This document shows, piece after piece, positions 1 to 7,653 of a stretch of DNA of 33,766 nt. Source of the stretch: an uncultured Mucilaginibacter sp. (GTDB taxonomy: Bacteria > Bacteroidota > Bacteroidia > Sphingobacteriales > Sphingobacteriaceae); assembly GCA_913775265.1 (NCBI GenBank), contig CAJYJH010000102.1, forward strand, positions 1 through 33,766, written 5' to 3'. The notes beneath the pieces are model-generated. The model did no database searches and was not told the DNA's origin. It saw only the letters and a list, made by a program, of their open reading frames with translations. The position numbers were made by a program, and so were the translations under genes. The first letter of the stretch is position 1; every line of letters starts with the position of its first letter.

Positions 1-2442
1 GCGGCCGAGCAGGTAGAACTTGACCCCAATGCGCCTATAGCCGAACGGGTTATTGTTGGATTAAAACAGCTTTTTCCGGGCCGTGAAATCACTCCCGATC
101 TCGACTTTTTTAACGACCTGGGTGGTCACTCGCTGTTAGCTGCAACTTTTACTTCCTGGTTAAGGCGCGAAGCCAACGTGCCGCATGCAGCCCTTAAGGA
201 TATTTACACGAACCGTCCTATCAATAAATTAATTGATGTTTGGGAGCAGGCCGATAAAAAGACGGAGCAACAACACCCCAAGCGCCCGTTCGCGGCTATT
301 CCACCGTTGCGATACTTTGTCTGCGGCTTGATGCAGGGGTTGGCTTTGTTGCTTATCTACGGATTGTTTGCCATACAAATATTCCTTCCTTATTTGGGGT
401 ACTATTACATCGTAGCACGCTCCGAATCCGGTCGCGACGATCGCGGTATTGCTTTGGCCACTGCCCTGTTGATGTATTGCTTAGTGCCGCCATTGTTGTC
501 GCTTTTCTGCGTGGGAGTTAAATGGCTGGTATTAGGTAAGGCTAAAGAAGGCACTTTTCCGCTGTGGGGAACCTATTATTTCAGGTATTGGTTTGTTGAT
601 ACATTGTTGCGCCTGGTGCCTACTCAGTTTATGAACGGTACGCCGCTGTACCCTTTCTTTTTGAGGTCTTTGGGTATGAAGGTGGCGAGCAACGCCCAAT
701 TGAGTTTGATAAGCGTGGGTGCCTGGGATTTAATTGAAGTGGGTGCTGATGCCAGCCTGAGTTCGGGCGTGGTGTTGGATAACGTGAGCGTGCATGACGG
801 CCTTATTACCTTCACTAAAATTAAAATTGGCGATCATGCTTACATTGGCAGTAACGCCGTAATATCAGGTGGCAGCGAAGTGCAGGACTGGGGTGAACTG
901 CAGGATTTGAGCCATTTGCCAACGGGTAAAGTCATCAAGCCTTACGAAGTGTGGAATGGCAGCCCGGCCGAAAAGCTGCGTGATGCTGACCCGGCCCAAC
1001 TGCCTCAGCCGCTAAAAACGCCCAACAGCCAAATCACAGGTTTCAGTGTTATATACTTGCTGCTCTTAATCATCTTCCCTATCGTGGTATTATTACCCTT
1101 ATGGCCGGTGATTGAAATACTTAATTATTGGGATTTGAAGTCTCCTGATTATAATTTCGGCTATTTTATTCATGTGCCTGTGCTAACCCTGCTTTACATT
1201 GTGCTTTACGCAGGCGAAACTATTGTATTGTCGCGCTTACTACTATATAAGATTAAACCTGGCGTTTACCCTGTTTATAGTGCAACTTACATACGCAAAT
1301 GGTTGTCCGATCAGCTTATTTCCGTCGCGCTCATCGTTTTACACCCCATTTATGCTACGGTATTTGTTTCATTGTTTTTCAGATTGTTGGGCGCTAAGAT
1401 TGGTGAAAACACTGAAATATCTACTGCTAGCAACGTTACCCATACCATGCTCGAGATTGGAAGCGAATCGTTTATTGCCGACGCTGTGTCACTGGGCGAA
1501 GAGGATATTCGAGGACAACGCCTTATCCTCGACAAAACTGTGATCGGTAACAGTAGCTTTGTAGGTAACAGTGCATTGATACCACAAGGTTACCAATTGG
1601 GCGATAACATGCTGATCGGAGTGTTATCTGTGCCACCTACCCAGGCTCAAAAAGAGCAAAACCCTTTGGGCGATTGGTTCGGTTCACCGGCTATTGCACT
1701 CCCTAAACGGCAGGATAGCGGCACTTACGATCAATCATTAACAACTCATCCGCCTGCGTCGCGCCGCTTTGCCAGGGCGTTTATTGAATTAATTCGCATA
1801 GTGCTGCCCGAAGCTGTAGTAATTTGTTGTAGTGCGCTGTTTATAGCTTACTGCCATGACCTGGTGGTGGACCGTTCTACGTTAGGCGTTTTAGCTCAAT
1901 TACCTAAGCTACCTTTTTATTACCTGTACTATATGGGTCTGCCAGCATTTTTGATTACTGTTTTGCTTAAATGGTGTGTGGTAGGCAAATACAGAGAAGA
2001 GCAAAACCCCATGTGGACCCACAAAGTTTGGCGCAGTGAAGCCATCACCACTACATACGAAGCCTTGTCTGTTCCGTTTTTGCTCGATTTCTTGCGCGGA
2101 ACCCCATATCTGCCAATGGCACTACGCTTATTAGGTGTTAAAATTGGCAAACGCGTGTGGCTTAACACAACCGATATTACAGAGTACGACATGGTATCCA
2201 TTGGCACCGATAGCGCCCTGAACGAAGATTGCGGCCCTCAAACACACCTGTTTGAAGATCGAGTGATGAAAGTAGGCCGCATACAGATTGGCGAACGCTG
2301 TACAATTGGCGTACGAACCATTATTTTGTACGACAGCGAAATGGGCGATGATGTATCACTTGAGCCGTTATCGCTTGTGATGAAAGGTGAGCGTTTGGCT
2401 TCATCTACGTCATGGACAGGTAGCCCGATTAAGGCGTTATAG
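1..2442 (+). CDS. Pls/PosA-type non-ribosomal peptide synthetase, C-terminal part (5' end outside window)
   Basis: The frame is open from base 1, so the start and presumably the adenylation domain lie to the left. The visible 813 residues begin with the end of a peptidyl carrier domain; its motif GGHSLLA puts the phosphopantetheine-bearing Ser at nt 130-132. Three repeats follow, each made of a pair of membrane helices (roughly nt 300-530, 1040-1240 and 1785-1980) and a left-handed beta-helix, acetyltransferase-like domain. Each repeat contains a 'LRxLGxKI'-like entry motif (LRSLGMKV, FRLLGAKI, LRLLGVKI) and ends in GSP (NGSPAEKL, FGSPAIAL, TGSPIKAL). Carrier plus six helices plus three tandem soluble domains is the plan of epsilon-poly-lysine synthetase Pls, where the soluble domains link amino acids by isopeptide bonds. 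The product here cannot be read because the adenylation domain is missing from the window. Family assignment is firm; polyamino-acid synthesis is inference. Confidence 0.88.
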   Translation, partial: AAEQVELDPNAPIAERVIVGLKQLFPGREITPDLDFFNDLGGHSLLAATFTSWLRREANVPHAALKDIYTNRPINKLIDVWEQADKKTEQQHPKRPFAAIPPLRYFVCGLMQGLALLLIYGLFAIQIFLPYLGYYYIVARSESGRDDRGIALATALLMYCLVPPLLSLFCVGVKWLVLGKAKEGTFPLWGTYYFRYWFVDTLLRLVPTQFMNGTPLYPFFLRSLGMKVASNAQLSLISVGAWDLIEVGADASLSSGVVLDNVSVHDGLITFTKIKIGDHAYIGSNAVISGGSEVQDWGELQDLSHLPTGKVIKPYEVWNGSPAEKLRDADPAQLPQPLKTPNSQITGFSVIYLLLLIIFPIVVLLPLWPVIEILNYWDLKSPDYNFGYFIHVPVLTLLYIVLYAGETIVLSRLLLYKIKPGVYPVYSATYIRKWLSDQLISVALIVLHPIYATVFVSLFFRLLGAKIGENTEISTASNVTHTMLEIGSESFIADAVSLGEEDIRGQRLILDKTVIGNSSFVGNSALIPQGYQLGDNMLIGVLSVPPTQAQKEQNPLGDWFGSPAIALPKRQDSGTYDQSLTTHPPASRRFARAFIELIRIVLPEAVVICCSALFIAYCHDLVVDRSTLGVLAQLPKLPFYYLYYMGLPAFLITVLLKWCVVGKYREEQNPMWTHKVWRSEAITTTYEALSVPFLLDFLRGTPYLPMALRLLGVKIGKRVWLNTTDITEYDMVSIGTDSALNEDCGPQTHLFEDRVMKVGRIQIGERCTIGVRTIILYDSEMGDDVSLEPLSLVMKGERLASSTSWTGSPIKAL

Positions 2443-2463
2443 AGAGATATTGAATATTACAAA

Positions 2464-2503
2464 GGGCCGCAACTCAATCATTAAGATTGAATGCGGCTTT
2501 TTT
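2464..2503 (+). terminator. Rho-independent terminator after the Pls-like gene
   Basis: The arms GCCGCA (2466-2471) and TGCGGC (2492-2497) pair, and TCAATC/GATTGA inside them extends the stem. A run of T follows (2498-2503). It sits about 20 bases after the stop codon of the synthetase and before the convergent gene on the minus strand. Confidence 0.8.
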
Positions 2504-2538
2504 ACGTTAAAAATTTAACCCATCTCAGGATCAAAAAA

Positions 2539-3723
2539 CTACGCCTTCCTGTAATCCGCATCAAATAACCGATTAGGTTTCCAGTAAATTACATCGTGCT
2601 TGAAGTCAATAATCAGATTAAACCGCTTGAGCACATCGTTCCCTAAAAAGTTAACAGGCGTCGCGCCGGGATTGCGTTCGCCAATCAGCAAAGCAGGTGC
2701 GCCGTTTAGCTGTTTACCGCCTAAAGTAAACGGTGGAACTTGGACAAGTTTTGTTTTATACTCATTGCCTCCGCCATCGTGCAAAACCAATATTTTCAGC
2801 ACATTTAGATTTTCGGGAAAATGTTGTTGCTGCCGCCAGGCACCATCCAAAATCATGGATTGTTCTGACCCATTGTCCATAGAAAAGTAGCCTTGGTAAG
2901 TCTGGTTGCCTGCTGTAAAAACACCCTTTACACAAGGCAGTGAGCGGATAAACACCAACTTCTCTTTTTTATACCCTTTAATATTTCGAGGCACAACATC
3001 ACTAATTACCAATTGGTTATCATCGTAGTTCAAACTAATCACTTTACCATCAAACCAGGTCCAACCTAAACGGCCGTCCATACCGTGTGCGGCGAGTGCA
3101 GTCGGCAAAACCTCAGGATTATGCCATATCGAAGTGCCAATTTGTAATTGAGACACAGGAGCCAACCTGTTATAATTGGGCTTAACCTTTCCGGCCATAG
3201 CATCAGGCTGATCAGCCAGCAAATGTGTTTTTACTGGGATAGCCTCGCGGGTGACATGAAAACCATACGAGCTTAAATCAAAGTGAACATCAAGCGTATC
3301 ACGGCGGTCAAGTATAGCTCTTAGATTGATGGCGTTGTAACTAGTCAGCACAAACGGGATGGTATCGTTTCTTGTGATTGTTGCTGACTTGCCGGTTTGC
3401 GGTTGAACAGCACTCGCCACACGTGTGTAGCAAGAATCCTTTCCGTTGAGTAAAATAATAAAATCGTACTGTGTGCCGGGTTTCACCTTCACCTTGATGG
3501 AGTCAACGTCAGTGTGGAAGGTAACATATTTAGTTTCACGTGTACGGTAGGCTGTGTAAACGTCAGGTTTAACGCGTGGCGATAAAGTCCAGCCGTTTTT
3601 GTCTACCTCTGCCCCGTCTTTTATGGTTACCTTATTGGAAGTGGCTTTAATTACCGGCAAAACCTTTTGTGCAACGGAGTGATAACAAGCAAATAAAAGT
3701 ATGAGTGAATATAAGGCTTTCAT
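2539..3723 (-). CDS. Secreted pepsin/retropepsin-like aspartic protease family protein, catalytic motifs altered
   Basis: 394 residues with an N-terminal signal peptide (about 1-18, ending SVAQ). The layout looks like a bilobed aspartic protease. Lobe 1 contains a hydrophobic strand and FDLSSYG (about 148-154), followed by GMDGRLGWTWFDGKVISLNY (214-233), the usual 'G.DGilG.d.f....v.iDy' block. Lobe 2 has FSMDNGSEQS (280-289) and ends in NFLGNDVLKRFNLIIDF, the typical C-terminal block of this family. The expected catalytic D-T/S-G triplets are D-L-S (149-151) and D-N-G (283-285), so activity is doubtful. ATG start at 3721-3723; nearest neighbours are convergent (left) and a co-directional histidine kinase (right, 65 bp). 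Substrate unknown. Confidence 0.7.
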   Translation of the reverse strand: MKALYSLILLFACYHSVAQKVLPVIKATSNKVTIKDGAEVDKNGWTLSPRVKPDVYTAYRTRETKYVTFHTDVDSIKVKVKPGTQYDFIILLNGKDSCYTRVASAVQPQTGKSATITRNDTIPFVLTSYNAINLRAILDRRDTLDVHFDLSSYGFHVTREAIPVKTHLLADQPDAMAGKVKPNYNRLAPVSQLQIGTSIWHNPEVLPTALAAHGMDGRLGWTWFDGKVISLNYDDNQLVISDVVPRNIKGYKKEKLVFIRSLPCVKGVFTAGNQTYQGYFSMDNGSEQSMILDGAWRQQQHFPENLNVLKILVLHDGGGNEYKTKLVQVPPFTLGGKQLNGAPALLIGERNPGATPVNFLGNDVLKRFNLIIDFKHDVIYWKPNRLFDADYRKA

Positions 3724-3788
3724 GCAGGTTGTTTTGCGTGAAAGTAGCCTAAATTGTTTTTAACAGCAACATTACGGCAAATTAAACA

Positions 3789-4979
3789 TTAATTCACCAT
3801 AGGCGTGCTGCTTAGTAGCGGCAGTGTAAAACAAAATTTAGAACCTTTACCAGGCTCCGTTTCAACCCACAAACGGCCATTTTGCTGTTTCACAATTTCG
3901 GTACAAATGTAAAGTCCCAAACCCATACCCGACTCCAGGTGACTGGATACGGTTTCGGCTTTATAAAACCTATCGAATATGCGTTCAACGCTTTCTTTTG
4001 GGATGCCTCGTCCATAATCCTGTATACAAACATTGGCATGGTTGTCTTTTTCGTGGATAGTAATGTCGATGGTTGTATCCTTAGCCGAAAACTTGATAGC
4101 GTTTGATACCAGATTGTAAATTACCTGGTGTATCTTATCACGGTCGCCTTTCAAACTCAATTCCTGCGGTGCATTCACAATAATGACACGATCAGGCATG
4201 ATGGTTTTAAATTCGCGAATCACTTCATCTACCGTGTCGCTTAGTTGGTACTCAATAACAATGGGTTGCAACTTACCGCTTTCAACCCGCGATACCACAA
4301 TCAAATCCTGAATAAGGCGGGTTAGGCGTGTAATCTGCTTATCCATTCCGGCAGTCATTTTATGAACAAAACCATCCTCAGTTTTCTGCAGATGCCGCAT
4401 CAGCAACTGGCACTGAGATTTAAGCGAGGTTAAAGGTGTTTTAAGCTCATGACTTACCGTACTCACAAAATCGTCTTTGTGCCGCTCCAGCTGCTTGCGT
4501 TCGGTAATATCTTCCAGAATAGTATAACCCATAACCTGGCCACGATCAACAAAGCGGATGGTATGCACTACGCACCAAACTTGTTTACCATCCTTACGGA
4601 TCAGGCATGCCTCCAGCGAAAAATTGGGCAATTCCTTTTTCCAAAGTGCTTCATGTAAATCGTACCAGTAAGCTATAAAATCAGGATGAGTATAATCTAA
4701 AATAACGGTATTGGTAACTTCTTCTTTGGTGTAACCCAGCATATCAGCCAGTGCCTGGTTAATCTCTACCATCTTCAGGTCGGTGTTAATGATCTTATGC
4801 CCGACTTTTGACTGCTCGAAGACGGTTTTGAAACGTTCCTGACTTTCTTTTAACTGTTCTTCCACGGCCAATTGTTCGCTCATTTTTTGAACCATTTCCT
4901 GGTATGAGGCTTTTAAGTCTTCCAGCTGCCCTCTGAGCAGCTGATTTTCGGCGGCTAAGTCAATTGCTGATGTTTCCAA
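3789..4979 (-). CDS. Soluble PAS-domain sensor histidine kinase
   Basis: 396 residues without a membrane segment, so it should sense a cytoplasmic signal. An N-terminal coiled coil (about 8-50) leads into one PAS domain (about 48-160). The HisKA domain has phospho-acceptor His177 in FVSTVSHELKTPLTSLK, and the HATPase domain has the N box (NLVSNAIKF, Asn293), the D-box DYGRGIP (321-327) and the G-box GMGLGLYI (351-358). The start shown is TTG; the frame reaches an upstream stop without any in-frame ATG. The first internal Met (residue 29, start near 4895) is the alternative and would lose part of the coiled coil. No response regulator lies next to it, so it is an orphan in this window. Confidence 0.9.
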   Translation of the reverse strand: METSAIDLAAENQLLRGQLEDLKASYQEMVQKMSEQLAVEEQLKESQERFKTVFEQSKVGHKIINTDLKMVEINQALADMLGYTKEEVTNTVILDYTHPDFIAYWYDLHEALWKKELPNFSLEACLIRKDGKQVWCVVHTIRFVDRGQVMGYTILEDITERKQLERHKDDFVSTVSHELKTPLTSLKSQCQLLMRHLQKTEDGFVHKMTAGMDKQITRLTRLIQDLIVVSRVESGKLQPIVIEYQLSDTVDEVIREFKTIMPDRVIIVNAPQELSLKGDRDKIHQVIYNLVSNAIKFSAKDTTIDITIHEKDNHANVCIQDYGRGIPKESVERIFDRFYKAETVSSHLESGMGLGLYICTEIVKQQNGRLWVETEPGKGSKFCFTLPLLSSTPMVN

Positions 4980-5289
4980 AATTGGTGTATTTATTGGAAA
5001 GACACATTTGCCGCGAAAATGTTGATACTCCTAATAAGAATTATTTTACTTTAAGTTTAGTCCTTCAACGCAAACAAAAAGTCGAAACGTATTAAAGTTA
5101 AGGTAAATCGGTTTGACAAAAAACTTTACACTGCCTGTTACAAAATGTGAGGAACATCTACACTTAACACATACAACAGTTGATAATAAAATTGAAGCAC
5201 AGATGCGTTAACGGCAAAAATAGCTTTAACAGACGCCCTCAAATTATTCATATAAGTTGTTAAATTTGTCCGCAAACATTAACCTTCAC
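4980..5289. other. Divergent intergenic region between kinase and secreted-protein genes
   Basis: About 310 bp of AT-rich sequence. The only signal I can support is a -7 type box for the rightward gene, listed separately. I see no convincing promoter for the kinase, no hairpin and no conserved small reading frame here. Confidence 0.5.
5261..5268 (+). promoter_or_regulatory. Bacteroidota -7 box TAAATTTG upstream of the secreted protein
   Basis: TAAATTTG is an exact match to the Bacteroidota consensus TAnnTTTG. It lies 21 bases before the ATG at 5290, so transcription would begin only a short distance before that codon. This favours ATG 5290 over the in-frame TTG at 5257, which would lie upstream of the box. 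No clean -33 TTTG is seen at the expected distance. Confidence 0.45.
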
Positions 5290-6279
5290 ATGAAAAAAAT
5301 TACGCTGCTTTTTGCCTGTGTGGCTTTAAACACGTTTGTAGCCAAAGCTCAGCTTGGCGGACTTGGAAAATTACTGGTTGATAAAGGTACTGAACTTGCA
5401 GGCGGCAACATTGGAAAAATAATTAAACAGCCAGCCGCAATAACTACCAACTTTAAAGACGTTGATCCAACGGGTAAAAAACCGCCATCATTCAAAGAAA
5501 ACGAAAAGGCTCAGCCACTATACCTCTTGCCTAAAGCCACAAGCGGCGGTTATAAACTTTGTGCCGGCTATTATAGCATGGTCAACAAAAGTTATTGCTT
5601 GCATGCCGGCACCCGCGGCCCAAGCAGTGGCGATGGCTATATGCTCGCACCAGTATTAGGCCCTAAACACGATGTTGTCATTGCCATTTTAAAAAGCGGC
5701 GAACGGCATCCAAATGTTAATCAGCATGATATACAAGAACTGCTATGGGCTATTATTGCCCGCACGCGTTTTGCCGATTACAATGCACGCATCAAGCTAA
5801 CAGCAACCACCCTGCTTACCACAGCCGATCTATTAAAACTTGAAGGCGGTGCCTTAGGTGTATTGCCGGCAAACCTGATGGAAAAAGCTAAGGCCCAGTT
5901 GCCTCAGCCCATACAAGCCGTTTTTGAAGCCGAAAACAATATACGCCGCCTGGCAGCATCCGGCAATGCTACTTACGAAGAAATGGAGCACTACGCTATA
6001 CTGGCCGGCATTGTACCCACGGTTGACAACGATTATCCTTCGGGCACATGGTCATTACATCCCGAAGGTTATTACATCCGTTATATACCCAGAGGATATT
6101 CGGTTACCGAAACACAAATTTTTGTACCACAAGAATTGGCCGATACTAAACCCGGACTGGTTTACGATGGCCCAAACAGTATTGCCTGCCCTGCCAATAC
6201 CGGTGCTCAACGTTTAATACAAACCAATGAGCCGCTGCAGCCAGATTATTCGTTGAAGCTAAAAACTAAGTGTTTTTAA
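5290..6279 (+). CDS. Secreted protein of unknown function
   Basis: 329 residues from ATG 5290, giving a normal signal peptide (MKKITLLFACVALNTFVAKA) followed by a mature start at QLGG. An in-frame TTG at 5257 would add 11 unlikely residues. The mature part has a Gly-rich start, then KLCAGYYSMVNKSYCLHAGT, a predicted helical middle (PANLMEKAKAQLPQPIQAVFEAENNIRRL) and a late segment WSLHPEGYYIRYIPRGYS followed by a C-terminal PANTGAQRLIQT. Cysteines in the mature chain could form disulfides. I do not recognise the family; it is likely periplasmic or outer-membrane associated. It stands alone, with its own promoter candidate and a terminator about 80 bp downstream. Confidence 0.75.
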   Translation: MKKITLLFACVALNTFVAKAQLGGLGKLLVDKGTELAGGNIGKIIKQPAAITTNFKDVDPTGKKPPSFKENEKAQPLYLLPKATSGGYKLCAGYYSMVNKSYCLHAGTRGPSSGDGYMLAPVLGPKHDVVIAILKSGERHPNVNQHDIQELLWAIIARTRFADYNARIKLTATTLLTTADLLKLEGGALGVLPANLMEKAKAQLPQPIQAVFEAENNIRRLAASGNATYEEMEHYAILAGIVPTVDNDYPSGTWSLHPEGYYIRYIPRGYSVTETQIFVPQELADTKPGLVYDGPNSIACPANTGAQRLIQTNEPLQPDYSLKLKTKCF

Positions 6280-6362
6280 AAATATCGATAACGAAACAAA
6301 CACTTCGATCGCCAGTACGAGCGGATTAAGAAAGTGATTTGTGCATGCGCTGAAGCTTTTAC

Positions 6363-6397
6363 AAAAGGCTAACCTGTTAACCGGGTTAGCCTTTTTC
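6363..6397 (+). terminator. Strong Rho-independent terminator
   Basis: A perfect 12-bp stem, AAAAGGCTAACC (6363-6374) against GGTTAGCCTTTT (6384-6395), closes a 9-base loop and runs into a T tract. Because both flanks are A/T tracts it could work in both directions. It ends the unknown secreted-protein transcript. Confidence 0.85.
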
Positions 6398-6420
6398 TAT
6401 CTACATTAATTACACTCTAG

Positions 6421-6552
6421 CTAATTTTCTGGAAATCCCTCATATTCTGCCTTAGTCAACGTCCCTTGGGATATCAAATCAATATTGCCGGATTACCATC
6501 CAGCTTAATGCAATTAAACCTTTTCCTCAAACAAACCTCTGCATTTAAGCTT
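6421..6552 (-). pseudogene. Possible remnant of a gene 3' end (frameshifted)
   Basis: On the minus strand, nt 6480-6421 read NIDLISQGTLTKAEYEGFPEN (with the first two codons from 6486) and stop at TAG. Just upstream, another frame reads CLRKRFNCIKLDGNPA. One missing base in the stretch corresponding to 6481-6490 would join them as ...LDGNPANIDLISQ.... Both halves look protein-like, but the whole is only about 40 codons and could be chance. No family is recognised. Confidence 0.25.
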
Positions 6553-6573
6553 TACATCAATAATTCTTGATTT

Positions 6574-6978
6574 ATGAAAATTACCAGAAACCTGTCCGCT
6601 GCTTTCATTCTGTTTATATCCATTCAATTAGGCGCTCACAGCCAGAGCCAAACGGCAATGAACAAGCAGGCTGGCAATCAGTATCAGAAAGCCGATAAAG
6701 AACTAAACGCCGTTTATCAAAAGATATTGAAGGAATATGCTAAACAAACAGTATTTATTGCTAAGCTTAAAACCGCACAACGCCTGTGGGTACAACTGCG
6801 CGATGCCGAACTGGAAGCCAAATTTCCGGAACCAAACCAATATGGAAGTGCCCTGCCCAGCTGCCGTGCTATTTATTTAGAGGATTTGACACGTCAACGC
6901 ACTAAGTTTTTAAGGACGTGGCTCAACGGTATACCAGAAGGTGATGTTTGCAATGGATCGGTAAAGATGAAGCGCTAA
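6574..6978 (+). CDS. LprI-like secreted protein (DUF1311 type)
   Basis: 134 residues with a signal peptide (about 1-23, ending GAHS-QSQ). The mature part follows the pattern of the DUF1311/LprI domain: MNKQAGNQYQKADKELNAVY, then an Ala/Lys-rich helix, LKTAQRLWVQLRDAELEAKF, a Cys in LPSCRAIYLEDLTRQRTKFL and a second Cys near the C-terminus (GDVCNG). Mycobacterial LprI of this family inhibits lysozyme; in most other bacteria the role is not known. Monocistronic by spacing, with a hairpin between it and the convergent HIT gene. Product assignment is at the domain-family level only. Confidence 0.8.
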   Translation: MKITRNLSAAFILFISIQLGAHSQSQTAMNKQAGNQYQKADKELNAVYQKILKEYAKQTVFIAKLKTAQRLWVQLRDAELEAKFPEPNQYGSALPSCRAIYLEDLTRQRTKFLRTWLNGIPEGDVCNGSVKMKR

Positions 6979-7065
6979 CTATTCAAACGCTAAAAATTAA
7001 CCTCATCGGTCTAACTTGTGATGGCAAATTAAAGTAGCTTTGATTTGATAGATATATTTATGCAT

Positions 7066-7107
7066 GTAAATGCAAATCCTCCGTTAATAAGTAGGATTTG
7101 CATTTAC
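7066..7107. terminator. Bidirectional hairpin between convergent genes
   Basis: A perfect 15-bp stem, GTAAATGCAAATCCT (7066-7080) against AGGATTTGCATTTAC (7093-7107), with a 12-base loop. It lies between the stop codons of the LprI-like gene (+) and the HIT gene (-). Flanking T tracts are poor, so termination in either direction is likely but not certain. Confidence 0.6.
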
Positions 7108-7129
7108 TACAACACATAAGAGTCGTGTC

Positions 7130-7564
7130 CTATAAATGACTCTTGATTTTTTCAATCATTTCCGCATACTCACTATCTTGCAGATGTTGGGTTGGCTCAG
7201 GGAACATGACGAAAGTACTTCCCCATTGTGGAGCGTCTTCGTACTTGGGCACCAAATGAAAATGGATATGCGGCATCTTATCGCCGTAAGCACCATAATT
7301 AACCTTATCAGGGTTAAAGGCGGTATGAATTGCTTTGGCGGCACGAGTTAAATCGTCCATAAACAGGTCGCGCTCTTCTTTCGACAATTCAAAAATTTCG
7401 TTTTTATGCTCTTTTTTATAGGCCAATACGCAGCGGCCACGATAAGTTTGCTCTTTAAACAGGTAAAGCACACTGGCTTGCAGTTCGGCAATCTCAATAG
7501 TTAAATTAGTAAGGCGTTCGTCTTGAGCACAATAAATACATGGATTAGGGCTAACAGTGGTCAT
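7130..7564 (-). CDS. HIT family nucleotide-binding/hydrolase protein
   Basis: 144 residues, a normal length for a HIT-domain protein. The histidine triad HIHFHLVP is at 99-106 (His99, His101, His103; His101 is the usual nucleophile position). An N-terminal CIYC pair (Cys9, Cys12) may contribute to a metal site, as in several HIT proteins. The family hydrolyses or transfers nucleoside monophosphates (AMP-lysine-like, dinucleoside polyphosphates); the exact substrate is not readable. ATG start at 7562-7564. The next gene on the same strand begins 89 bp upstream, so co-transcription is possible but not required. Confidence 0.9.
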   Translation of the reverse strand: MTTVSPNPCIYCAQDERLTNLTIEIAELQASVLYLFKEQTYRGRCVLAYKKEHKNEIFELSKEERDLFMDDLTRAAKAIHTAFNPDKVNYGAYGDKMPHIHFHLVPKYEDAPQWGSTFVMFPEPTQHLQDSEYAEMIEKIKSHL

Positions 7565-7653
7565 GGTGATTGTTATAGTTTAATTGAGGGGCTAAATATA
7601 GTATTTATTGGTTTGCTGCGCCGCTATTCAGGTTCGCTTATAACTCATTTACT

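Noticed and set aside
1199..1543. Open frame of 114 codons on the plus strand inside the Pls-like gene
   Set aside because: It lies in another frame of a clearly coding gene, has no domain or signal-peptide logic, and its residues read as a shadow.
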